Shown in pieces: positions 25,682-34,128 of a stretch of 64,000 bases of DNA (its first letter is position 1; the number at the start of each line of letters is the position of its first letter). Made by a program: the position numbers and the translations under genes. The notes under the pieces are model-generated. The model ran no database searches and was not told the DNA's origin. It worked only from the letters and a program-made list of their open reading frames with translations. This DNA comes from Meridianimarinicoccus marinus (GTDB lineage: Bacteria; Pseudomonadota; Alphaproteobacteria; Rhodobacterales; Rhodobacteraceae), in assembly GCF_040689105.1 (NCBI RefSeq), contig NZ_JBFBVU010000009.1, positions 62,001 through 126,000 on the forward strand, given 5' to 3'.

Positions 25682-26989
25682 TCACTGGTGGGCCCGCAAG
25701 TCGAAGCTTTCGTCGGGGAAATACTTGGCCAGCCGCACATCGGCGGCACGGGCATGGCCTTCCATGCCTTCCAGCCGGGAGATCCGCGCCGTGGCCTCGG
25801 CCACCGGGCGGGCGCCTTCGCGGGTGGCGCGCTGCCAGGTGACGATCTTCATGTATTTGTGCACCGACAAGCCGCCGGTGTAATTGGCCGCTCCGGAGGT
25901 TGGCAGCACATGGTTGGTGCCGGTGGCCTTGTCGCCAAAGGAAACGGTGGTCTCTTCGCCCAGAAACAGTGCGCCATAGCAGGTCAGCCGCTCCAGCCAC
26001 CAATCCAGATCCTGCGCCTGCACGGTCAGATGTTCGGGCGCATAGCTGTCCGAGGTGGCGGCCATTTCCTCGCGGTCCGAACACAGGATCACCTCGGCAT
26101 AGTCGCGCCACGCGGCTTCGGCGTTGGTACGGTTCAGCTCGGGCAGATCGGCGATCAGGGCGGGCACGCGGGCCATCACCTGTTCGGCCAGTTCGCGGCT
26201 GTCGGTAACCAGCCAGACTGGAGAGTTGTAGCCATGCTCGGCCTGGCTCACCAGATCGGTGGCGACGATATGCGGATCGGCGCTGGCATCGGCCAGCACC
26301 AGGCTGTCGGTGGGCCCGGCGATCATGTCGATGCCGACCCGGCCGAACAGCTTGCGCTTGGCCTCGGCCACATACTGATTGCCCGGTCCCACCAGAATGT
26401 CGGCGCGCGGCAGGCCGAACAGGCCAAAGGCCATGGCCGCGATCCCCTGCACCCCGCCCATCGCCAATATCCGGTCGGCGCCGCAAAGGTTGGCGGCAAA
26501 GATCACCGCCGGGGCCACGCCCTGCCCGCCGCGCGGCGGCGAACAGGCGGTGATATGGGCACAGCCCGCCACCTTGGCGGTGGTCACGGTCATGATGGCG
26601 CTGGCGATATGGCAGTACCGCCCGCCGGGAATATAGCAGCCGGCGGCATTCACCGGGATCGTCTTCTGCCCCGCAAACACCCCCGGCACCACCTCATAGG
26701 TCACATCCCGCAGCGTGGCCCTTTGCTGTTCGGCAAATCGGCGCACGTTGTCATGGGCAAAGCGGATATCGGCCTGCAACTGTGCTGGTACTTGGGCGGT
26801 GGCTGCGGCGATCTCGGCCTCGGTCAGCAGGATGCTGCCGGTCGGGCCGTCGAATTTTTGCGCATAGGCCAGTGCCGCAGCGTCGCCTCCGGCCTCGATC
26901 TCGTCCAGAATGCGGGCGACGGTGTCGCGGACATCGCTTTCGTCGGAGGCGGCGGTTCGCGTGGCCTTCTTGAGGTAGTGGCGCGCCAT
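25682..26989 (-). CDS. hpsN: Sulfopropanediol 3-dehydrogenase HpsN
   Basis: A 435-residue member of the histidinol dehydrogenase family. HpsN oxidises (R)-2,3-dihydroxypropane-1-sulfonate to (R)-sulfolactate in two NAD-dependent steps. Family blocks: PVNAAGCYIPGGRYCHIASA, ILVGPGNQYVAEAKRKLFG, DMIAGPTDSLVLAD, DLVSQAEHGYNSPVWLV (metal-binding Gln/His) and YAPEHLTVQ. The C terminus has GLSVHKYMKIVTWQ. True HisD lies in his operons; the adjacent comDE makes HpsN the better call. I use ATG 26989 (MARHYLKKATRTA); the longer frame has no family match. The sulfolactate dehydrogenase and Xsc are not in this window. Confidence 0.83.
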   Translation of the reverse strand: MARHYLKKATRTAASDESDVRDTVARILDEIEAGGDAAALAYAQKFDGPTGSILLTEAEIAAATAQVPAQLQADIRFAHDNVRRFAEQQRATLRDVTYEVVPGVFAGQKTIPVNAAGCYIPGGRYCHIASAIMTVTTAKVAGCAHITACSPPRGGQGVAPAVIFAANLCGADRILAMGGVQGIAAMAFGLFGLPRADILVGPGNQYVAEAKRKLFGRVGIDMIAGPTDSLVLADASADPHIVATDLVSQAEHGYNSPVWLVTDSRELAEQVMARVPALIADLPELNRTNAEAAWRDYAEVILCSDREEMAATSDSYAPEHLTVQAQDLDWWLERLTCYGALFLGEETTVSFGDKATGTNHVLPTSGAANYTGGLSVHKYMKIVTWQRATREGARPVAEATARISRLEGMEGHARAADVRLAKYFPDESFDLRAHQ

Positions 26990-27189
26990 GGCGGCTCTCC
27001 GGCAGGTGTGGGACGGGGGCGGCACCCCCGCCGGTGGGAACCGGGAAAATCTACGCCGCACAGGCCCCTGCACGCAAGAGGAATGAGGTCGTATTATTTA
27101 TTTAATAACAAGGACTTGAAAGGTTTTGAAAAGCGAAAAACAGGCTTCGGATTTTCCGCAAATTCTGGTGTGCTGCCCGGTGGCTGGCT
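26990..27189 (-). promoter_or_regulatory. hpsN upstream region with an A/T-rich inverted repeat
   Basis: A 200-bp gap. The block at 27094-27108 has TTATT, a 5-base spacer and AATAA, a perfect palindrome in an otherwise GC-rich region. It stands about 105 bp before the hpsN start, so it is a candidate operator or promoter of hpsN-comD-comE, possibly for the IclR protein. The 70 bp to its right also trail the CoA-transferase gene, which ends at 27190. Confidence 0.4.
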
Positions 27190-29121
27190 TCAGCCTGGGG
27201 ATTTGTCCTCCAGATAGCGGCTGGCCTGTTCGCGGGTTTCATAGATGTGCGGGCGCGCCTTGGGGAAGGCCTCGCTCAGCTTCATCCGCATGAAGGCGGA
27301 CCCGGCATAGCGCGACACGCTGGTGTAATACTGCTGGTGCAGGTCATCGACCATCCGGGCCCAGAGATTGACCAGATCGTCGTCGATGCGGCAATCGTCG
27401 TAGTTCACGATCACATCCACCTTGCGCGGATGCGGTGCGCAGACGCGTTCGACGGCAGCGCGCACCATGGCTACATCATCGGCGCTGCGGATGCGCATTT
27501 TCTCGAAGTTCAGGAACAGCCGGTCGGTCTCTGCATCCAGCGCCACACGCATGGGCAGGTCCAGATGCAGCAGATCGACCCGCAGATCCATCGCCGCCGG
27601 TCGGAAGATGCGCGGGTCCATAGACCGGATCTCGTCGATCAGCGGCGCGGTTTCCATATGGGCCAGAATATCGGCCTCCAGATCGACACCCGGCGCGATC
27701 TCGACCAGTTTCAGCCCTTCGGTGGTCAGTTCGAAGACGCAGCGTTCGGTCACATAGAGCACCGGCTGGCCCAGCCGCGCGGCGCGGGCGCCGGAAAATG
27801 TGACCTGTTCCACCGCGCGCAGGAATTTGGGAAACCGGCCTTCCCGGGCAATGCGCAGCGCCCCATCCTCGATCGCCACGTCCAGCCCTGCGGCAGTAAA
27901 GGTACCGGCAAAGACCAGGGCGCGGGCGTTTTGCGAGATGTTGATGAACCCCCCGGCCCCGGCCAGACGCGGGCCAAAGCGCGAGACGTTGACGTTGCCC
28001 TGACCGTCGGCCTGCGCCAGCCCCAGACAGGCCATGTCCAGCCCGCCGCCATCGTAGAAATCGAACTGGCTGTTCTGCGGGATCACCGCATCGGTGTTCA
28101 CCGCCGCGCCGAAATCCAGCCCCGAGGCAGGCTGGCCGCCGATCACGCCGGGTTCGGCGGTCAGGGTCAGGTGATCCAGAAGCCCCTCTTCGGCGGCCAC
28201 GGCGGCCACGCCCTCGGGCATCCCGATCCCAAGGTTCACCACCCCGTTGATCGGCAGCTCGAAGGCACAGCGCCGGGCGATGATCTTGCGGGCGTCCAGA
28301 GCCATTGCCGGGATTTCGCCATCGGGCGGGCGGATGCGGTTGGTGAAGGCCTGGCTGAAGGCGGTGCCATAGGTTTGAACGTGGTGTTCGGGACGGGCCA
28401 CAACCACGGCGTCCACAAGGATGCCGGGGATCTGCACCTCGCGCGGGGGCAGCGACTTGTTGCGGGCAATGCGTTCGACCTGCACGATCACCACGCCGCC
28501 CGCGGCCTTGACCGCCATGGCCTGCGCGAGATTGTCCAGCACCAGCGCCTCGCGCTCCATGGTGATGTTGCCCATCTGGTCGGCCGTGGTGCCGCGCAGC
28601 AGGGCGACGGTCAGCTTCTGCGCGGGGTAGAACAGCATGTCCTCGCCGCCGATCTGCATCAGTTCCACCTGCGGTTCGGTACTGATGTCGTTGATCGCGC
28701 CGCCGCCGTGGCGCGGATCGACGAAGGTTTCCAGCCCGACGCGCGACAGCATCCCCGGCTTGCCAGCAGCGATGTCGCGGAACAACTGGCTGAGGCAGCC
28801 CTGCGGCAGGTTCCAGCCCTCGATCTTGCCCTCGACCGCCAGCGCGGCCACCTTGGGGATCAGCCCCCAGTGGCCACCAACCACGCGCTTCAGCAGCCCT
28901 TCGTGGCCCAGACGGTTCAGCCCGCGGTCCTTGCCGTCGCCCTGGCCCGCCGCGAAGATCAGCGTCAGGTCGCGGGGCGATCCGCTGGCCAGAAAACGGT
29001 CCTCGACCGCGCAGAGCAGTTCGTCCGGCACGCCGATCCCGACGAAGCCCGAGGTGGTGATGGTATCGCCATCCTTGATCAAGGCGGCCGCATCGGCGGC
29101 GGTGACAACCTTGTTGCGCAT
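27190..29121 (-). CDS. Acyl-CoA:acetate/3-ketoacid CoA-transferase with C-terminal extension
   Basis: A 643-residue family I CoA-transferase like YdiF, with alpha and beta halves fused. The alpha half has GFVGIGVPDELL and AAGQGDGKDRGLNRLGHEG. The beta half has VNLGIGMPEGVA and the catalytic Glu, E323, in TAEPGVIGG. YdiF proteins are about 530 residues. Here residues ~525-643 form an extra domain (DAETDRLFLNFEKMRIRSAD, KVDVIVNYDDCRIDDDLVNL, YYTSVSRYAGSAFMRMKLSE) of unknown role. The start follows a strong GGGAGGGAG ribosome site. It lies 64 bp after an SDR gene on the same strand. The natural acyl-CoA is not predictable. Confidence 0.82.
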   Translation of the reverse strand: MRNKVVTAADAAALIKDGDTITTSGFVGIGVPDELLCAVEDRFLASGSPRDLTLIFAAGQGDGKDRGLNRLGHEGLLKRVVGGHWGLIPKVAALAVEGKIEGWNLPQGCLSQLFRDIAAGKPGMLSRVGLETFVDPRHGGGAINDISTEPQVELMQIGGEDMLFYPAQKLTVALLRGTTADQMGNITMEREALVLDNLAQAMAVKAAGGVVIVQVERIARNKSLPPREVQIPGILVDAVVVARPEHHVQTYGTAFSQAFTNRIRPPDGEIPAMALDARKIIARRCAFELPINGVVNLGIGMPEGVAAVAAEEGLLDHLTLTAEPGVIGGQPASGLDFGAAVNTDAVIPQNSQFDFYDGGGLDMACLGLAQADGQGNVNVSRFGPRLAGAGGFINISQNARALVFAGTFTAAGLDVAIEDGALRIAREGRFPKFLRAVEQVTFSGARAARLGQPVLYVTERCVFELTTEGLKLVEIAPGVDLEADILAHMETAPLIDEIRSMDPRIFRPAAMDLRVDLLHLDLPMRVALDAETDRLFLNFEKMRIRSADDVAMVRAAVERVCAPHPRKVDVIVNYDDCRIDDDLVNLWARMVDDLHQQYYTSVSRYAGSAFMRMKLSEAFPKARPHIYETREQASRYLEDKSPG

Positions 29122-29148
29122 GTCTCCCTCCCGTCAGACTTGCGTTAT

Positions 29149-29190
29149 CCTGAGGGTGCGCCCTTACGGGCGCGCCTTTGCCCGCTCAGG
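29149..29190 (-). repeat. Hairpin between the SDR gene and the CoA-transferase gene
   Basis: Outer arms CCTGAG/CTCAGG (29149-29154, 29185-29190) and a perfect inner stem GCGCCC/GGGCGC with a TTAC loop (29158-29173). It overlaps the SDR stop codon and has no T run on the coding strand. It may partly insulate the two genes. Confidence 0.45.
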
Positions 29191-30247
29191 TCAGGCGATC
29201 CTTCAGATAGGGGGCGGTGGCGGCCAGCCCCTCGGCCAGACCGTATTGCGGGGCATAATCCAGCCGCGCCTGCGCCCGGTCGATGGCGCAGCGCCCGGTG
29301 CCCGAGAACACTTCCAGCAGATGGTGGTCGGGGGTAAAGTCGCCACCCTTGGACAGGCGGCGCTTGGCCTGCCGTACCAAAGCCTCGAACCGGTCCCGCC
29401 CCAGCAGGCGGCGGGCAATGGCACTGACCCGCGCCGCCGCCGAGGGGCCGGCATCTTCGCCTTCGGGCGGTTTCGGACCCAACTGCGCGGCCAGCGCGTG
29501 ATGGGGTTCCAGCCGCACCTTTCCCTGCCCAATCGCGGCGGCATAGCCCTCGATCAGCCCGCGCCATGTCTGCCCCTCGAGGCCGGAAATAATGAACCGT
29601 TCCTGCGTCAGATCGGGCACCTGCGCGGCCTTCAGCAGGGCTTGAACCAGATCGTCCACGAAAACGCCGTTCAGCACGCCTTCCGGCTCGGGCAACACCA
29701 CGTCGCCACCGGTCAATGCCTCAGCCAGCGCATCGGTCCACAGCGCCGATCCCGGCCCCCAGACGATGGTCGGTTGCAGGATCGCGGCGGGCAGGTTGCC
29801 CGCCAGCAACTGGCGTTCCATGCCGATCTTGGCCTGCCGGTAGGGGCTGCCGCCGGGACGCTCCATCGGGCTGTCCTCGGTCAGGTCACTGTCGGGCCAG
29901 CCGTCGTAGACGACGATGGAGCTGGTGTGCACGATGCGGCCGACGCCCGCTTCGGTCGCCGCCGCCAGCAGGGTTTCGAACCCGGCCAGGTTGTCAGCCG
30001 CTGAAGCGCGCACGTCATAGGCCAGGTGGAACAGCACCGCCTGACCGGCCAGCCCCTTCGTCAGGGCGGCGCGATCGGTCAGCCCGCCGGTGATCGTCTG
30101 GGCGGCCCCGGCCACGGAGCCACCGCGCGACAGGGCCGTCACCTCGGCCCCTGCCGCCGCCAGGGCCGCTACCAGCCGCCGTCCAATGAACCCGTTGCCG
30201 CCGCTGATGAACACCTTCGTTCCGGCCAACCCGTTTTGCTCGCCCAT
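29186..30247 (-). CDS. NAD-dependent epimerase/dehydratase (extended SDR)
   Basis: A 353-residue Rossmann-fold enzyme. The dinucleotide motif GGNGFIGRRLVAALAAAGAEV is at the N terminus, followed by HLAYDV, the active-site Ser/Tyr/Lys set (HTSSIVVYD, and YRQAK in GSPYRQAKIGME) and the family block LQPTIVWGPGS. The C-terminal substrate domain is not diagnostic. It is divergent from the Gfo/Idh/MocA gene that opens the glycan-like cluster, so a sugar-nucleotide substrate is plausible. It could instead work with the CoA-transferase downstream. Confidence 0.75.
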   Translation of the reverse strand: MGEQNGLAGTKVFISGGNGFIGRRLVAALAAAGAEVTALSRGGSVAGAAQTITGGLTDRAALTKGLAGQAVLFHLAYDVRASAADNLAGFETLLAAATEAGVGRIVHTSSIVVYDGWPDSDLTEDSPMERPGGSPYRQAKIGMERQLLAGNLPAAILQPTIVWGPGSALWTDALAEALTGGDVVLPEPEGVLNGVFVDDLVQALLKAAQVPDLTQERFIISGLEGQTWRGLIEGYAAAIGQGKVRLEPHHALAAQLGPKPPEGEDAGPSAAARVSAIARRLLGRDRFEALVRQAKRRLSKGGDFTPDHHLLEVFSGTGRCAIDRAQARLDYAPQYGLAEGLAATAPYLKDRLT

Positions 30248-30430
30248 GCCTAGCGTCCCTGACCTGTTGATCTTCCTCGACTAGATCACCTCAGGCGCGC
30301 CATAACCATGCGTCAGCCTGACAGATAGCCCGACTGTAACCCCACGTGTTACCGATTTTGTAGGTTTTTTCTGATGAGTACCGGGTCAAGCGACCCCGGA
30401 GCGGTTTTTGGCCAGAGCGAGTGTAACCTC
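30248..30430. promoter_or_regulatory. Divergent region between SDR and Gfo/Idh/MocA genes
   Basis: A 183-bp divergent gap. It holds a small hairpin GGGTC/GACCC with an AAGC loop (30383-30396) followed within 10 bases by TTTTT (30405-30409), which could act as a weak leader terminator before the dehydrogenase gene. An A/T-rich stretch ending in TTTTTT at 30365-30370 may hold a promoter. Confidence 0.35.
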
Positions 30431-31483
30431 ATGAAATTCGGCGTTATCGGATCTGCGGGCAAAATTGGCCAGATGCGGGTGGAGACCATCGTGGCGCATC
30501 CGGATGCCGAACTGGTGGCGGTCATGGACATGACCGAGGAAAAGGCGCAGGCCTTCGCCAATGGCGCCCCGGCCTTCACCGATCTGGACCGCTTTTTCGA
30601 GACCCCGATGGATGCGGTGGTGATCTCGACCCCGGCCCATGTGCGCGAACCGCTGTGCCTGCGCGCCTTCGACCTTGGCCTGAACGTGCTGTCGGAAAAG
30701 CCGCTGGCCCATACGGTCGAGGCCGCCCGGCGCATCGTGGCGGCGGCCAAAGCGGCGCGTTGCCATCTGGGGGCGGGGTTCAACATGCGCTTTTACCCGG
30801 CCTTTTCGTATGTGAAGGACATCATCGACAGCGGCAAGATCGGCGAGGTCGATCACATCCGCATCTATGGCGGCCACGAGGGGCTGCCGAAATTTGCCTA
30901 TGACTGGGAATACAAGGCCGAAGTGTCCGGCGGCGGCGCACTGTGGGACGTGGGCATCCACATGACCGACATGGCGCGCTTCGTGATGGGCGAGATTACC
31001 TCGGTCTACGGCGTCGCCACGGAAAATGTGTGGAAGGAACCCGGCTCGGAAGACAATGCCATGGCGATCTTCAAGGCACCCTCCGGGGTGAATGCGATCT
31101 ACCAGGCCACATGGACCGACTGGAAGGGCTACAAGTCGCTGGTCGAGGTCTACGGCTCGCACGGGATGGTGCGCGGCGCCTATGCGCCGATGGAAACCCT
31201 GTTGCTGACCATGGCCAAGCCCGGCGGGCCGGTGACCCGCACCCGCAACCGCTTTCCCGAGATCATGGTGCGCGAAAAGCTGAAAAGCTGGAAAACCACG
31301 GCGCTGGCCTCGTTCCAGCAGGAGATGGACGAGTTCATTCGCCTGACACGGGGCGAGACCGGGCTGGCCATTGCCGACGGTCATGCTGCCCTGCGCGCGG
31401 TCGAGATCGCGGCGGCGGTGCCCGAAAGCTCCCGCACCGGCCAAGAGGTGCATCTGGAGAACCTCGGGCCGATGTTCCCGTAA
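30431..31483 (+). CDS. Gfo/Idh/MocA-family sugar dehydrogenase
   Basis: A 350-residue NAD(P)-dependent oxidoreductase. The N-terminal Rossmann motif MKFGVIGSAGKIGQMRVE is followed by the family hallmark SEKPLAHTVEAARRIV and GAGFNMRFYPAFSYVKDII. The substrate domain has GGGALWDVGIHMTDMARFVM, with the Asp and His of the active site. I use ATG 30431 because the Rossmann fold begins there; an in-frame ATG at 30374 would add 19 unrelated residues. It opens a + strand group with a glycosyltransferase, a GMC oxidoreductase and an FGE-like protein, and probably modifies a sugar or inositol-type precursor. Confidence 0.83.
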   Translation: MKFGVIGSAGKIGQMRVETIVAHPDAELVAVMDMTEEKAQAFANGAPAFTDLDRFFETPMDAVVISTPAHVREPLCLRAFDLGLNVLSEKPLAHTVEAARRIVAAAKAARCHLGAGFNMRFYPAFSYVKDIIDSGKIGEVDHIRIYGGHEGLPKFAYDWEYKAEVSGGGALWDVGIHMTDMARFVMGEITSVYGVATENVWKEPGSEDNAMAIFKAPSGVNAIYQATWTDWKGYKSLVEVYGSHGMVRGAYAPMETLLLTMAKPGGPVTRTRNRFPEIMVREKLKSWKTTALASFQQEMDEFIRLTRGETGLAIADGHAALRAVEIAAAVPESSRTGQEVHLENLGPMFP

Positions 31484-31582
31484 CGCGGGCGTTCTCTTTT
31501 CCACGGCGGCCCGCAAGGGGCTAGGCTGGCCTGAGGGAATCACCCGCCCGTCGGTCCATTTTTCAAAGCGAGACCCAGTTTC

Positions 31583-32503
31583 ATGAGTACCGATCCCAAG
31601 CTTTCCATCGTGGTAACCATCGTTGACGGCGGCACCTACCTGCGCGATTTCCTGGCCGCCTGCGAGCGGATGGAGGATACCCCGCCGCTGGAACTGATCG
31701 TGCCCTATGACGCCTCGGTCGCCGATGTGCTGCAATACCAGGACGCCTTCCCGCAGGTGCGGTTCCTGGACCTCGGCCAGATCACCCCGGCCCGGCCGAT
31801 CACCACCGAAGCGGGCCAGCACGAATTGTTCGACCGCCGGCGTGCCGCCGGTCTGGCCGCCGCCACCGGCGACATCATCGCCATTTTGGAAGATCGTGGC
31901 CATCCGCGACCCGACTGGGCGCGCACCGTGGTCCGCCTGCATGCCAAGACCGACTATGGCGTCATCGGCGGCGCCATCGACTGCAAGGAACCGGTGAGCC
32001 TGCTGAACTGGGCCTTCTATGTCACCGATTTCGGGCGCTATGGCCTGCCCTTCGACAGCGGCCCGGCGGAATGGGTGTCGGATGTGAATGTCACCTATTC
32101 CCGCAAGGTTCTGGAAGACACCCGCCACCTGTGGCAAGAGCGGTTTCGCGAACCCGTTGTCCACTGGTTCCTGATAGATCGCGGCGATCAGCTGCTATTG
32201 TCCAACGAACTGGTCGTCGAGCATGTCCGCCCCCCCGCCACGCTGGGCGACCTGCTGCCAGAGCGGTTCCATTGGGGCCGCCTGTTCGGCCACATCCGGG
32301 CCGTGCATCTGCCGGCGTGGAAGCGGCTGGGCTATATCCTGACCAGCCCGCTGATCCCGCCGTTGCTGTGGGTGCGCCACGGGCTGACGCAGGCGTCCAA
32401 GGGCAAGGGGCTGCGCTATCTCACCGCCCTGCCCTACGTCATGATCCTGACCATCTTCTGGACCCTGGGCGAGGCCTGGGGCACGATCACCAAGCGGCCA
32501 TGA
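31583..32503 (+). CDS. Family 2-like glycosyltransferase with C-terminal membrane segments
   Basis: A 306-residue protein that starts like GT2 enzymes (KLSIVVTIVDGGTYLRDFLA) and has the nucleotide-site region AAATGDIIAILEDRGHPRPD and an acceptor region WVSDVNVTYSRKVLED. Two hydrophobic segments near the C terminus (around LGYILTSPLIPPLLW and YVMILTIFWTLG) indicate attachment to the inner membrane. A classic DxD is not evident; EDR may serve. Its last four bases overlap the GMC oxidoreductase start (ATGA), so the two are coupled. Confidence 0.75.
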   Translation: MSTDPKLSIVVTIVDGGTYLRDFLAACERMEDTPPLELIVPYDASVADVLQYQDAFPQVRFLDLGQITPARPITTEAGQHELFDRRRAAGLAAATGDIIAILEDRGHPRPDWARTVVRLHAKTDYGVIGGAIDCKEPVSLLNWAFYVTDFGRYGLPFDSGPAEWVSDVNVTYSRKVLEDTRHLWQERFREPVVHWFLIDRGDQLLLSNELVVEHVRPPATLGDLLPERFHWGRLFGHIRAVHLPAWKRLGYILTSPLIPPLLWVRHGLTQASKGKGLRYLTALPYVMILTIFWTLGEAWGTITKRP

Positions 32504-34128
32504 CCACGCCGGATTGGGATATCGTCGTCATCGGCTCGGGCGCGGCCGGCGGCTGGGTTGCCAAGGAAGCGGCCGAGCGCGGGCTGAAGACGCTGATGCT
32601 GGAGGCCGGGCGCAAGCTGTCGCCCGCCGATTTCCCCCAGCCCGATCACGAAGGCGGCTCGCGCGTGTCCATCGTCTCGCGCGTAAGCTCGATCCTGCGC
32701 GGCCAGCATGTGCAGGCGCGCTGCATGTCCTTCACCCCGACCACGGCGCATCTGTTCGTCAACGATCGCGAAAACCCCTATACCACCGGCGCGAAGGCGC
32801 GGTTCAACTGGTATCGCTCGCGGCAGGTGGGCGGACGGCTGCACCTGTGGGGCCGCAATGCGCTGCGCCTGTCGGATCAGGAATTCAAGGCCGCCGACCG
32901 CGACGGGTTCGGCGACACCTGGCCCGTGACCCACGCCGAGATGGACCCCTGGTATGCCCGCGTCGAGGCGTTTCTGGGCGTCACTGGCGAAGCAGCGGGG
33001 ATCGCGAACCTGCCAGACGGCCACTATTCCGGCCCGCACCCGCTGACCCGCGCGGAACGCGACCTGATGGCCGAGATGGCCGAAAAATGGCCCGACCGCC
33101 CCGCCACCACCTGCCGCATCATTCATCACATGCCCGACCGCACACCGCCTCCGCTGGCCGCAGCGCAAGCGACCGGGCGGTTCGAATTGCGCTCCGGCGC
33201 GGTGGTGTCACGGATCGAGACCGATCCCGAAACCGGCTTGGCCACCGGCGTGACCTATATCGATGCGGACACCCGCGAAGAGACCACGGTGACCGCCCGC
33301 ACTGTCGCCGTCGCGGCCTCGACCATCGAAAGCGTGCGGTTGCTGCTGAACTCGAAAGGCGGGCGGCATTCGGCGGGGTTGGGCAATTCCTCGGGCAATC
33401 TTGGCCGTTACCTTTCGGACCACCTGATGATGTTCCGCGCCGGTACTCTGCCCGAGATCGAAGGCATGGGCAGCGGCCATGACCCCTACGACTTTGGCCA
33501 GCAATCGGGGATCTATATCCCCTCGTTCCGCAACCGCGACCCCGGCGACGATCCGGGCTTCCTGCGCGGCTATGCGCTGCTGGGCTCGGTCGGGCGGCTG
33601 GAACCGGGCTGGTTCTTCATGGCCATCGGCGAGGTGCTGCCGCGCGCCGACAACCGGGTCGAAATCGACCCGTCAAAGCGCGACGCCTGGGGCATTCCCG
33701 CCGCGAAGGTCACGCTGACCCATTCCGACAACGAACGCGCCATGGCGCGCGACATGGACAAGACCCTGAAGGACATCTGCGCCACCTATGGTTTGCCCGA
33801 TGATCTGCTGGGCAAGGAAAGCCTGATCTCGAAGATCGCCTACAAGTTCGCCGGGCCGCTGGTCTACACGCCCGAGGGCGCGCTGGTGCCGGGATCGTCG
33901 ATCCACGAAACCGGCGGCGCCTGCATGGGCACCGACCCGGCGCGCCATGTGACCGATGCCGACAACCGGTTGCACGACGCGCCCAACGTCTTTGTCACCG
34001 ACAGCGCGGCCTTCCCCACCAACCCGTTCCAGAACCCCGGCCTGACCATCATGGCCCTGTCCGCCCGTGCCGGGGCGCGCATCGCCGACGACCTTGCCGA
34101 CCCTGACAGGAGACCCCCATGCGCCTGA
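32500..34128 (+). CDS. GMC-family FAD oxidoreductase
   Basis: A 542-residue flavoprotein. The FAD motif IVVIGSGAAGGWVAKEAAER is at residues 8-27, the substrate domain lies in the middle, and the GMC C-terminal block has SSIHETGGACMGTDP (active His region) and FPTNPFQNPGLTIMALSARA. No signal peptide is seen. GMC enzymes oxidise alcohols or sugars; related dehydrogenases occur in glycan and sugar pathways. The coupled glycosyltransferase upstream and the FGE-like gene downstream (10-bp overlap) suggest a membrane-associated glycan modification. The substrate is unknown. Confidence 0.82.
   Translation: MTTPDWDIVVIGSGAAGGWVAKEAAERGLKTLMLEAGRKLSPADFPQPDHEGGSRVSIVSRVSSILRGQHVQARCMSFTPTTAHLFVNDRENPYTTGAKARFNWYRSRQVGGRLHLWGRNALRLSDQEFKAADRDGFGDTWPVTHAEMDPWYARVEAFLGVTGEAAGIANLPDGHYSGPHPLTRAERDLMAEMAEKWPDRPATTCRIIHHMPDRTPPPLAAAQATGRFELRSGAVVSRIETDPETGLATGVTYIDADTREETTVTARTVAVAASTIESVRLLLNSKGGRHSAGLGNSSGNLGRYLSDHLMMFRAGTLPEIEGMGSGHDPYDFGQQSGIYIPSFRNRDPGDDPGFLRGYALLGSVGRLEPGWFFMAIGEVLPRADNRVEIDPSKRDAWGIPAAKVTLTHSDNERAMARDMDKTLKDICATYGLPDDLLGKESLISKIAYKFAGPLVYTPEGALVPGSSIHETGGACMGTDPARHVTDADNRLHDAPNVFVTDSAAFPTNPFQNPGLTIMALSARAGARIADDLADPDRRPPCA

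Noticed and set aside
27247..29337. Plus-strand open frame of 696 codons opposite the CoA-transferase
   Set aside because: Overlaps a well-supported minus-strand gene; the translation is His/Gln-rich and unlike any family.
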